DNA of 64,000 nt from Saprolegnia diclina VS20 (lineage: Eukaryota; Oomycota; Saprolegniomycetes; Saprolegniales; Saprolegniaceae): positions 1,051,481-1,115,480 of the forward strand of contig NW_008246072.1 in NCBI RefSeq assembly GCF_000281045.1, read 5' to 3'. A program made the translations under genes and the position numbers. Numbering within the stretch: the stretch's first letter is position 1; every line of letters starts with the position of its first letter. Shown here one piece after another: positions 51,865 to 61,022 of the stretch. The notes under the pieces are model-generated. The model was not told where the DNA came from. It searched no databases and saw nothing but the letters and a program-made list of their open reading frames with translations.

Positions 51865-52344
51865 TTACGCCATGGCGTAGATCACTGCGCCCATCGCAAG
51901 GAGTGAGGCCGAGTTGGCGATGGCCGCCGACGGCGCCGCTTTTTTGGGCTCTGGAGTGATCGTATTGGCTGGGACGGTCACAATGGGCACCGTTGTGGCG
52001 TTGGAGTCGGTGTGGTTGGTCGGCACGATGAGGTTCCGGTCGACGCCGCAATTGAGGACGTATAACTCAACATCGAGGATCAGCGCCGAGGTGTTCGAGA
52101 TGCAGTTGGGGACCTTGCCGACCAAGTTTTGGGCGGCGTCGACGCACGAATGGACGGCGCAAATGTCGTCCACCGACGTTGGCCCGTCCTTGACGCACTG
52201 CACGTACGTGCTCGTGGACTGGAGCTGTTTGAGAATCGCGTTCTCCTCTGTCGAGCAGCTGACGGTGAATTTGGCCGGGATCGGCGTCTTCAAGTTGGCG
52301 GCCATGGCGCAGACAGCGAGCGTCGTGAGCACTGTGAGCTTCAT
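51865..52344 (-). CDS. Elicitin-like secreted protein, probably membrane-anchored
   Basis: 159 residues from the ATG at 52344. Signal peptide MKLTVLTTLAVCAMA. The mature domain of about 95 residues has six cysteines in the elicitin order (SC, QC, IC, SC, NC and NC), which in elicitins form three disulfides around a sterol-binding pocket. A Thr/Pro-rich spacer with N-glycosylation-type NHT and NAT sites follows. The C-terminus is hydrophobic (ASLLAMGAVIYAMA), as expected for a GPI-anchor signal. Elicitins are an oomycete-specific family involved in sterol uptake and in host recognition. Single exon. Confidence 0.85.
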   Translation of the reverse strand: MKLTVLTTLAVCAMAANLKTPIPAKFTVSCSTEENAILKQLQSTSTYVQCVKDGPTSVDDICAVHSCVDAAQNLVGKVPNCISNTSALILDVELYVLNCGVDRNLIVPTNHTDSNATTVPIVTVPANTITPEPKKAAPSAAIANSASLLAMGAVIYAMA

Positions 52345-53390
52345 CGGGATGGTGGAAATTTCGTTATGACTCGCAACGCCGCCAGGGGCAGCGTCTGCGA
52401 ACACCATATGTATCCACCCATCACACGCTGTTCGTTTGCGATTCCCGATTTTTGGCCAATGGGACGCTGTAGCGCCAACTGTCCAACGCGACCGCGCGTT
52501 TGAGCTGTCGTCCGTCCAACTCTGCAAGTGGACAGAGCTCCTGGCAAGAGCTCAAAATTTCAATATTGTTCGTCATCCAGTGTCAATGTACTATACTGAC
52601 ACGGGTAGGAATCGACTTATCCCAGTGGCCAGGAAGTGTAGCGACCGTCACGATGCATGCGTCTTTGTTATGAACCTTTGTTTAAGAGGTGATTCTCCAA
52701 AATGTGCGACGACCCGGTTTCCTCCTCAAGAAATAGTCATGCCGTAACCCTGTCAGAATCCCTCGCGGAGGCAACGCTCGCAACTTTTTTGGAGTCGAAC
52801 TCTAAATTTTGTTCCAGCACGTAGACTCTGAGTTGCTCGGGGCAACTCATTTACGTGCTGGAACAAAATGGGCTCACCTTGCTATCAATACAGTGGTGTG
52901 CGTGGCTACGTCGCCCAACTGTTCCACGTGGTTGGAATGCAAGCTAGTTTCAGCATAAACGCGTTGACAGTGCTCTCTTTGCACCGGAAACAAGAGGACC
53001 GCAAATAGCCTCGATTGACACGGTGTCATGGCCACGCAGACAGATGATCGACAAGCTGGTCATTAATGCTAATGGTCAAGCCGTCAGTGCTGTGGTCGGT
53101 TTGCGAATGCGTGGCACGCTCGCCGCATCCAGGATCGCAATGACGTGGCACCACCTCGAGTTAGGTGCACCACCAACACCCAACGAGACGCTGGACGAAG
53201 ATAGCGAAGGTCGTGGTGGTCAATGCCTCTACAGCTATTGAAGCGAATGCGTACACAAGACGGCAGGTTCTCGGTTTATGTTGAAACGGGAATCACCTAC
53301 CCCTAGCCGCGATGGGCTCATTTAGGGACAAGAAGCGACGCATGCAATGTGATGGATGGCGGTGGAAGCGTGGTGTGGAGCATGGTTTAT
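52345..53390. other. Intergenic with hairpin and LRR-gene debris
   Basis: About 1.05 kb. It holds the hairpin at 52806-52869. From about 53050 there is a stretch similar to the 3' flank at 56940-57090, with an LRR-like RIAMTWHHLEL remnant. No intact gene. Confidence 0.6.
52806..52869. repeat. 64-base nested hairpin
   Basis: A perfect 18-base inverted repeat (ATTTTGTTCCAGCACGTA at 52806-52823 with its complement at 52852-52869). It encloses a second perfect 7-base stem (GAGTTGC 52830-52836, GCAACTC 52842-52848) with a 5-base loop. Transcripts of either strand would fold into a long hairpin with one small internal bulge. Confidence 0.9.
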
Positions 53391-54161
53391 TCAGTACGGA
53401 GGCGGCACGACGGTAGCGCCGTCTACGCGGCAGCGATTACTTGAGGACGTCTTGACGTCTGAGCGGCGCAGTTGGCACTCCTTGAGCGACCCATGTATCT
53501 GGTGAAAACTGGCCAAGTCGGACACGACCTCGGGCATCGCATCGCGTTTCAAATTGGCTAGCTGCACACGAGCTCTCGCCGGCAGCGTCGAGCGCACCGT
53601 GTCGGCGACCAAGGCGTGAGGGATGAATTGCAGGACGTTTGGACGGGCAGCCTTGGCAACGATGCCCATGACCACCGAATACGGCCGGAAGAGCACATTG
53701 ATCTCGCCCACCTTGTAGAGGACATCGCCTGTTGCGAGGATTCCGTCGGCCTTGGCCTCGGGTGTGAGGTGGTGGACAACAGCGCCGTTAATACCGTGCA
53801 TGGCTGCGTCGGCAAACTGCACGCCGCGCTCGACGACAGCTACGTACGACGGCGGCTCGCGCTTCGCTGGTGTGAAGAGCGGCGAGGAGAGTGAATGCAG
53901 AAAGGTCAGCGCATACGGTCGTGGTGTTGTTTGGATGATTTTGACGGCCTGGTCCCATCGGAGTCCGTGGAACGGGACACCGTTGATGGCAGCAACTACG
54001 TCGTTGGCCTTCACTTGGTATTTCAAGCGAGGATTCGTGACGTCCTCGACGATAAGACCATCTTTGACGACGCCCGATGTAGGGGGTGTGAGCACGAGAC
54101 CGAAAGACTCGTGCGGGGGCAGCACCAGAGTCGTGCTCGTTGAAGTCGGCAAAGAAGGCAT
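53050..54161. repeat. Segmental duplication, copy A
   Basis: This stretch (LRR-tail remnant plus the PDZ-PDZ gene on the minus strand) is similar to 56940-58154. Both contain an LRR-like RI(A/T)MTWH piece, an ACCCA(A/G)CGAGACGCTGGACGA motif, then the 3' end of a PDZ gene read towards it. Copy B retains a PH domain that copy A has lost. Confidence 0.75.
53391..54161 (-). CDS. PDZ-PDZ protein, C-terminally shortened
   Basis: 256 residues starting MPSLPTSTSTTLVLPPHES. Two PDZ-like modules: ESFGLVLTPPTSGVVKDGL with VVAAINGVPFHGLRW, and NGAVVHHLTPEAKADGILAT with GDVLYKVGEINVLF. The relative at 57285 continues into a PH domain, but here the similarity ends at QIHGSLKECQ, the PH start, and 25 unrelated residues lead to the stop. 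The PH and C2 domains are therefore missing. It may act as a free PDZ adaptor or be a decaying copy; the frame itself is intact. Confidence 0.75.
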   Translation of the reverse strand: MPSLPTSTSTTLVLPPHESFGLVLTPPTSGVVKDGLIVEDVTNPRLKYQVKANDVVAAINGVPFHGLRWDQAVKIIQTTPRPYALTFLHSLSSPLFTPAKREPPSYVAVVERGVQFADAAMHGINGAVVHHLTPEAKADGILATGDVLYKVGEINVLFRPYSVVMGIVAKAARPNVLQFIPHALVADTVRSTLPARARVQLANLKRDAMPEVVSDLASFHQIHGSLKECQLRRSDVKTSSSNRCRVDGATVVPPPY

Positions 54162-55213
54162 CGTGTGTTGGGTGGTGCGTGTTGAGCAAGAAATGAGATT
54201 TTGAGAGTTTCATTGCCCGATGAGCTTTAACAAGACCGCGACGTTGAGCATGGGAGGCACCATTGATCGCATTTCAATGGTTCCCGTTCATATCAACTTG
54301 ATACGCGATCTATAGCTATCAACTGCGATCTTGCATCAACCACAAAGATACTATTTTCACCCCAAGTTTGCACCGCGGTCCGCGCAACTGACACCAGCAC
54401 GTTGTTGCCTTGGTCGTCGACCAGCCTCAAAGATACTGGGCTTGGGAGGCTTCGGTAGCTTGCTCAGCCGCCTCTGAAAACGCACGGGAGCGGCCCGTAC
54501 GTGATACCAGCCGCGCAAGAGTAGCTGGTAGTGGTTGGGTGACTTTGCCCAGCGCTCCGCTACAACAATTACGTTGTTTTCGTTTGCAAAACTAAACTGC
54601 GCTCCTCGGCAAAGCTTACGCCGTCGCGACCGCACTGTCGATAATGCAGAGCACGACCAGCGTGACAGCTAACACCATAGAGCAGTCGAGATTAACGAGC
54701 ACTTGACAACATCTTTGTATATCCACTGGCAAAGACTCGCTCCTGGCGTATTGTCATAGCCACGGACGTTCGCAAGGCAGGTGAATACATTCATTCGATA
54801 TTGCTATCTAATGTTTTCGGAGCAATCTTGCCAGCATATATATATATATATATATATAATCCACGCGGCCATAAAGTGTCCGCCACCGGCTCGCGTCCTA
54901 TCGTGGTCTAAGAACTTACTGCATAGATCGCGCTGGTCTAAGCATCGACAAGTGCAATGTACCTGTCACAGCGCTCCTCATCTGGCCTCACGCCATCTGA
55001 GGGACGAACCGTTCGCGCGGTACGGTATGTGCTCGATCTGCTTGGAGTGGTCGGAGTCGTGGCGCCCAAGTTCTTGCTCTCACAAACCTGAGGGAACTTG
55101 CCTTGTTGTCGGTTATAAAACGCTAGTACGGTGTCACACCGACCAAACCCATCATTGCAACGCATTCTCGCGCGCTGATTGTGCCTTCAACCCAAACTCA
55201 AAGTGCCCACACC
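54162..55213. other. Intergenic with AT microsatellite
   Basis: About 1.05 kb. (AT)12 lies at 54836-54859. No gene supported; the open frames are short and without family resemblance. Confidence 0.55.
54836..54859. repeat. (AT)12 microsatellite
   Basis: 24 bases of alternating A and T in intergenic DNA. Confidence 0.95.
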
Positions 55214-56736
55214 ATGTCTCGACCACGAGGCAACCCGGAGGCCGTGGGTTCGACGCCCGAGCTCCTGCAGCACATCGCAACCTTTGTTCAGCACGGACCA
55301 ACGCTTCTCGAGCTCGCTGGCGCGCTTCCACCAGCTGCGATGTCGCCGGGGATAGCTGCGCTCAGCGCCTTGTGCTCGACGCCAACGGTGCACGTCGCAT
55401 GGCCCCGCATCAGTGTACTCGGAACGACAAGCGAAGCTACCAAGCAGCACCTTGCAAACATCGATGCTCTCGGCGCCATCGTAGCCATGGGTGCTCAAGC
55501 CAATAGTGTTGCGCTGCTTCAAGAACCAACGTGTCCTTCACCACGTCGACTTCTGCAGTGTACAGGTATCCGACGCCGCGGCGCTCGGCAGCGCCCTTGC
55601 CGCGTGTCCTCGCCTGCGCATGGTCACCACGTTGCGTGCCGAAGCCACGAAGGATTTTGCTGCAATAGCGGAGATCTTTGCCCATATGCCGCTCGGCCAG
55701 CTCACGGAGCTCACAATGCGCGGGCAATATCCCGCCTCTGTTGCATCGGCTGTCGCTGCAATGCTGGCGCAAGGGCGCTGCCGACGCCTCCACCTCGTCG
55801 ACACGACGTTCAACAACGCGTCCATCGAGGACGTGCGTCGGTTGTGCGAGGCCATTGCGTCCTGCGACAGCCTCCACGACCTCGTCCTCAAAAATGACAG
55901 CCTCAACCTCGACGCCTCTCAAAACACTCACGATGTTCACGCGTGCTTTATGGAAGCAGCGGTTACCACGCAATTCACGTCGCGTCAACGTCGAGCAGGA
56001 CATGCGCTTCAAGGTCGTTGCCCACACTTTGCGTTCCGCCGACACCGTTAGTCCCGAGCAGTGCCTAGTGTTCCAAGACGGCTCGGCCGCTGATATTGCC
56101 CGCTTCCGGACGATGCTACTGAACACCCAGCGACTGACGCACGTTGAAGAACGTCTGCTCGTGCACGTCGCCAATGATCGGTTGCTCCAACCGTGCCTCG
56201 GACGCCTCACGTCGCTGTGCATGCCGCTGTCTGGCGTGGAGCCCGACGTCTGGCCTGTGCGCTTCCTCGAGATGTTGCCGCACTTAGGGTCGCTGAAGCA
56301 ACTCGAGTTGCAACATGCCACAGTCCACGGAGACTTTCAGCGCGAGCTAGCGCTGGGACTAGGCCACTGCACCCAACTGCAGTACCTCGATGTTGCGGCG
56401 CCGGGTCTCTACGAAGCAATGTGGCTGGCGCAACTGCCATGTCCAAAGCTCAACGCACTCCGGGTGCGGTTTCGCCAGGGCCCTTCTAAGGACCTCGTGC
56501 GACTTGTCAAGACTATCGCTGTTGCGCTGTATTCGCTGCGCTGGCTCTGTCTTGAAAAGGTGTCGTGGCCCAAGCCCGACCGTGCGCGCAACATCAAGAC
56601 GCTGGCCGCCGACAACGTTACGCTCGAGTATATCGCGCGCGACGTTGATCTCACTCATCAGCGTCGGACGTACAACTACTGGGACGCCAAGTCGACTGGT
56701 CACAAAGGTCTGGTCGTCTTTGCCTACGAAGAGTAG
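55214..56736 (+). pseudogene. LRR-like gene with two frame changes
   Basis: Begins MSRPRGNPEAVGSTPELLQH at 55214. The first frame gives about 90 residues of an F-box/LRR-like start (LLQHIATFVQHGPTLLELAG). Coding similarity then moves one frame near 55490 (LRCFKNQRVLHHVDFCSVQ, LTELTMRGQYPASVASAVAA) and again near 55935 (VEQDMRFKVVAHTLRSADTV to the end at 56736, with LKQLELQHATVHGDFQREL). No GT-AG intron of the usual 40-60 bases explains either step; the only candidate at the first step would be 26 bases. Either two single-base lesions or assembly errors. Related to the gene at 1-1047. Confidence 0.7.
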
Positions 56737-57284
56737 CTGTATCGAGCTCAGCGCAATAGTAGAGAAGTTGAGCGACTGCCGAGCTCGTCGTCTCGCGTCA
56801 TGCTTTCTGTGTGCACTGAGCTGTTGGCGATTCCCTTTTTTTGCTGTGGCATAGTCCTAATTCACACGTACCTCACCGCACGTGAACTCGATCCTGGGCA
56901 CATGCAAGTCGTCAAGGTTGTATCGGTTTGCCAACGTCTGACTCAGCTCGACCTGCGATCCAGGATCACAATGACGTGGCATCGTCTCCTGCAAAGGTTC
57001 AACACAAACGGTTCAACACAAACACCCAGCGAGACGCTGGACGACGATAGCAAAAGGCCGTGGCGGTCGATCGAAGCACGTCGAAAGAGTGTGCTTGATG
57101 GATGGTATACGATTAATGCTCGTCATTTGTAAGCTTGAATGTAACTACCCTAACCGCGATACTCTGTTGCATTTTCTCTGGGAACGACAAGCGGCGCCTG
57201 CGAAGCGACTGTGTGGGCAGCGATGGAAGTGTGAATTGGAGCGTGGGCAAAAACAGGTCGAGGATGGCACTGCTGCAGCGCTGT
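56737..57284. other. Intergenic with LRR debris, part of duplication copy B
   Basis: About 550 bases. An LRR-like tail (VVKVVSVCQRLTQLDLRSRI) around 56905-56970 is a fragment without a gene around it. The rest matches the flank of copy A. Confidence 0.6.
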
Positions 57285-58154
57285 CTACGCGGCCGCCATC
57301 ACGTGCGACGGCGCCGACGGGAGCGATTGCGTCATCGCCTGCTGGAGGGCCGTCAGCCACGCTGTCTTGTCACTCTCAGTGGCACACGCGAGCACGATGT
57401 GCTTGTGGTCGACGCAGACGCGCAAGAGGTGCACGACAGCCACGGAGCCAAATTTCTTCGTTGCGCGCAGGCTCTGGACGCTGCAGCGACGACCAGCAAA
57501 CGTGAGCTCCCGGCGCGGCGCCGGCGACCGTGGACTGGCATAGTACAGGAGCGCCGTCGGTGTCAAAACAAAGTAGCGCGCGTGCCAAAACTTGAAGAGG
57601 ACCCCTTGGCGATAGAGCTGGCCTTCCCTGAGTGAGCCATGAATCTTGCGAGTCAAGGCGTGGTCCAAAGCTGGGTTGGAAACCACCTCGGGCGCCACGC
57701 TGCTGTTCAAATTGGCCAGTCGCACAGGTGCTCTCGCCAGCAGCGTCGAGCGTACTACGTCGGCGACCAAGGCGTGAGGGATAAGTTGCAGCACGCACGG
57801 TTGGGCAGCCTTGGCAACGATGCCCATGACCACTGAATACGGCCGGAAGAGCACATTGGTCTCGCCCACCTTGTAGAGGACATCGCCGGTTGCGAGGATC
57901 CCGCCGGCCTTGGCCTCGCATGCGAGGTGGTGGACAACAGCGCCGTTAATACCGTACATGGCTGCGTCGGCAAACTGCACGCCGCGCTCAACGACAGCTA
58001 CGTACGAAGGCGGCTCGCGCTTCGCTGGCGCAAACAGCGGCGAGGAAAGCGAATGCAGAAAGGTGAGCGCATACGGTCGTGGTGTCGTTTCGAGAAGCTC
58101 GATCGACTTGTTCCATCGGAGTCCGTGGAACGGGACGCCGTTGATGGCGGCAAG
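56940..58154. repeat. Segmental duplication, copy B
   Basis: Partner of 53050-54161. The similarity runs into the N gap, so its right edge is unknown. Confidence 0.75.
57285..58154 (-). CDS. PDZ-PDZ-PH protein, 5' end in gap
   Basis: The frame is open from the gap edge (58154, reading LAAINGVPFHGLRWNKSIEL) to the stop at 57285: 289 residues. It includes the end of PDZ 1, all of PDZ 2 (NGAVVHHLACEAKAGGILAT, GDVLYKVGETNVLF) and a PH domain (KIHGSLREGQLYRQGVLFKF to the Trp of KTAWLTALQQAMT). It stops there, so it lacks the C2 domain of the gene at 49143. The start codon and beginning of PDZ 1 are in the N run. It is very close to 53391-54161 over the second PDZ. Confidence 0.8.
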   Translation of the reverse strand, partial: LAAINGVPFHGLRWNKSIELLETTPRPYALTFLHSLSSPLFAPAKREPPSYVAVVERGVQFADAAMYGINGAVVHHLACEAKAGGILATGDVLYKVGETNVLFRPYSVVMGIVAKAAQPCVLQLIPHALVADVVRSTLLARAPVRLANLNSSVAPEVVSNPALDHALTRKIHGSLREGQLYRQGVLFKFWHARYFVLTPTALLYYASPRSPAPRRELTFAGRRCSVQSLRATKKFGSVAVVHLLRVCVDHKHIVLACATESDKTAWLTALQQAMTQSLPSAPSHVMAAA

Positions 58155-58543
58155 NNNNNNNNNNNNNNNNNNNNNNNNNNNNNNNNNNNNNNNNNNNNNN
58201 NNNNNNNNNNNNNNNNNNNNNNNNNNNNNNNNNNNNNNNNNNNNNNNNNNNNNNNNNNNNNNNNNNNNNNNNNNNNNNNNNNNNNNNNNNNNNNNNNNNN
58301 NNNNNNNNNNNNNNNNNNNNNNNNNNNNNNNNNNNNNNNNNNNNNNNNNNNNNNNNNNNNNNNNNNNNNNNNNNNNNNNNNNNNNNNNNNNNNNNNNNNN
58401 NNNNNNNNNNNNNNNNNNNNNNNNNNNNNNNNNNNNNNNNNNNNNNNNNNNNNNNNNNNNNNNNNNNNNNNNNNNNNNNNNNNNNNNNNNNNNNNNNNNN
58501 NNNNNNNNNNNNNNNNNNNNNNNNNNNNNNNNNNNNNNNNNNN
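58155..58543. other. Assembly gap (389 N)
   Basis: 389 N, a sized gap within the duplicated PDZ gene, consistent with difficulty assembling the two similar copies. Confidence 0.99.
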
Positions 58544-58790
58544 GAGCAAGTGGTCAGAGCCAACTGACACCAACTTATGCAGTCACAGGTTTGAGAGGTT
58601 CAACCACCGACCAGGCGGGCGAGAACGCTGGTTCAGTAGCCGCGAGGGGAGGTGTAGGCATGATCCTGATCCACAGCCGTTGGCACCCATATCACAAACG
58701 CCGTTCGCCAAGATATCGTGACGATGTCCGAGTGTGCTTGATTCATGTTTTCTTCTTTTATCAAGTCATTCACAAGTCAAATGCAGAGTG

Positions 58791-60561
58791 TTAGGTTGGT
58801 GTTGGCAGTGGGTAGCCGGCCGAGGCCATGATGTCAGGGTACATGGTGTGCCAGCCGCGCATGAGCAGCTGCAAGTGCTCGGGGTGGCTCTGCCCCAGCG
58901 CTTCGGGATGCTACATCAATTTCATGGCATTTCAACAAACTACAACGCTGCGTACCTCGGCAAAGCACACATACACGGTCGCGACCGCGCCATCGATGGT
59001 GCTGAGGACAACCAGCGCGACGGCTAGCGCCATAAAGAAGGAGCCGAGCCCCACGAGCACTAGACAGCGCCTTTATACGCGTACTTGCGACGACGGGTGG
59101 AGCTACCTAGCGTGGCGGTTGCCGATGTATCTATCGCGCACAAGGCAACGCCGACGCCGCTGCAAATGAGAGCTACCAAGGACGCAATCACGTCATATGC
59201 CAACTGATGTCCACGCTACCGACGACGAATGCCGAGAAGGCGAGCGCACTCGAGATGAGCTCGTCATTGAGAAGCGTCGTGAAGCCACGGGCTTTGAAGA
59301 GCTGCATGGTGGCCTTGCCGGCTTGGACGAACGTGTTGCCGTAAACGCCGACGTAGACAAATGCCCAGTGGCTGAAGAGCTCGAAGAGGGAGACGAGGCA
59401 GCTCATGAGACAGCTCGCGACGAGTGCGCCGACGCCTCCATTGCGGCTCGCCATATCGAGAAGCTACGCTGCCACGTCAGGGCGATTTCCAAGGAGGTGA
59501 CGCACCTGCTTCAGTACTTGAAGAATCGCGACAAGAAGCGATCCGAGGCAAATGGAGCCCAGCGACGTGGTCGTCGCGCGCCGCAGAGCGCGAGCTGTCG
59601 GTGCGGCACCCTCGCCGTACCACCAGCTCGCGACACCGCCGGCGATCGTGACGGCGTTGATATTTTTGAGGACCTAGTCCACGCGCCATGACAACTTGTA
59701 CAATTAAACGTATCACAAGACAATGTACCGAGACGCCCCAGAGCAGTGAGAGCGAGAGTAATACCGCGGGCACCGCCGGCGTCGACGCGGGCGGGGCCTG
59801 CACAAAGATCCCGTAGAGCGCGATGAACCTAAGGCGATGAAAGAGACACCGCTGTGTGCTTGCAACGTACCACAGAAGCGTCCAGAGCAGCTGAACAAAC
59901 ACCAAAACAAAGCTTACTGGCACGAGCGCCTTGACGTCCGAGAGCGCGGCCGCCGCCACACGGAGGTTGGCCGCCGCGAACGGAAGCCGGTGGCGCACGC
60001 CATACATGTAGCTACCCACGGTGATGCGTCGCTCAAGGCGGCACCGTTCGTACCAAGCAAAGAGCGCCGTCAGAACGATGCCAAAGATGACGAGCACAAT
60101 AGCGTTAGTGAGAAGGCCAAGCACCGCGACACTGACGCAGAGTGTCAAGTTGGCCCTACACACGACAATTTCACGACCACCAAAGACGCAAGAGTGTGAG
60201 ACCATAGTCCAAAGACAATGATGTTGGCGGGAAACTTGAGAATTGCAACCACCATCAGCGCCGAAACGCCGAGACTCGCGACGAACATGGCCGCCATGAT
60301 CCCGATGCCTTTGCCCACGAACGTCACGTCGATCGAGAGGGCGTTGGAAGCGTCTTCGTTGTCCTTCAAGCTGGGAACACCCCAGAGCAACGCCACAACG
60401 AAGATACCGAGCACGTTGATAGCAAAGAGAACTGCAAACGGCCAGTCGCGATACTGCGCGAGACCAGACGGTGGCGCTGTGGGTCGCAGCGACGGGACAG
60501 AGCCGGTGGACAATGGCTTGGCCGCATCGACGTCCGGCGCGGGCACGACCGTGGCGTGCAT
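58791..60561 (-). CDS. Choline transporter-like protein 1 (CTL/SLC44)
   Basis: Nine exons: 60561-60203, 60155-60054, 60011-59871, 59828-59729, 59673-59506, 59463-59220, 59172-59107, 59059-58956 and 58910-58791. The introns are 42-55 bases. The spliced length is 1404 bases, 467 residues. The N-terminal Pro/Ser-rich tail is followed by YRDWPFAVLFAINVLGIF and about ten membrane spans. The CTL domain (PF04515 type) is seen in RLPFAAANLRVAAAAL, VASWWYGEGAAP, TTSLGSICLGSLLVAI, WAFVYVGVYG and TIDGAVATVYVCFAE. Family members move choline or ethanolamine across the plasma or inner membranes. The last exon gives the family-typical HPEHLQLLMRGWHTMYPDIM tail. It is in tandem with a paralogue that has only five exons. 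Confidence 0.9.
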
Positions 60562-61022
60562 CGTAGCTCGAAATGCCAAGAATAACCTGGACGGCCGTCG
60601 TAGCCCTAGCCCTACGGTTTGACCTAGCCCTACAGTTGGTCGTGTTGTTGAAGTGGGTCCTCTCGTAAAATTGATACAATGACGCTAGATCAACTATTGT
60701 CGGACTTTCTACACTCGGTTGAAGGAGTTGATCGGCGGAGGCAGGAGCGCGATCCACGGGACAAGGTGTTGCCATCGGCTTCTTGCGAAACCTTCGCCTA
60801 GCTGCCACGAAGGCAGCTCATGACATTCCCGCGGGGTAGCCCTATGATACTATTTTGTATCTGGGGTTTTGTTCAGAGCACTCGGTTCTCTTTGGCGGTC
60901 GTGTTCCATAGAGTCGGCTCTGACTACTGCTGGTACCCACGTCGGTCTCCGCTACTTCACACAGGAATACATGTACTGTTAGTGAATGCCCATGCAGTTT
61001 GCCTTTTACTACGTCTGTCGGT
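60562..61022. other. Intergenic between the two CTL genes
   Basis: About 460 bases, containing the promoter of CTL gene 1. The phrase CCTAGCCCTA recurs near 60602-60635. Nothing else supported. Confidence 0.5.
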
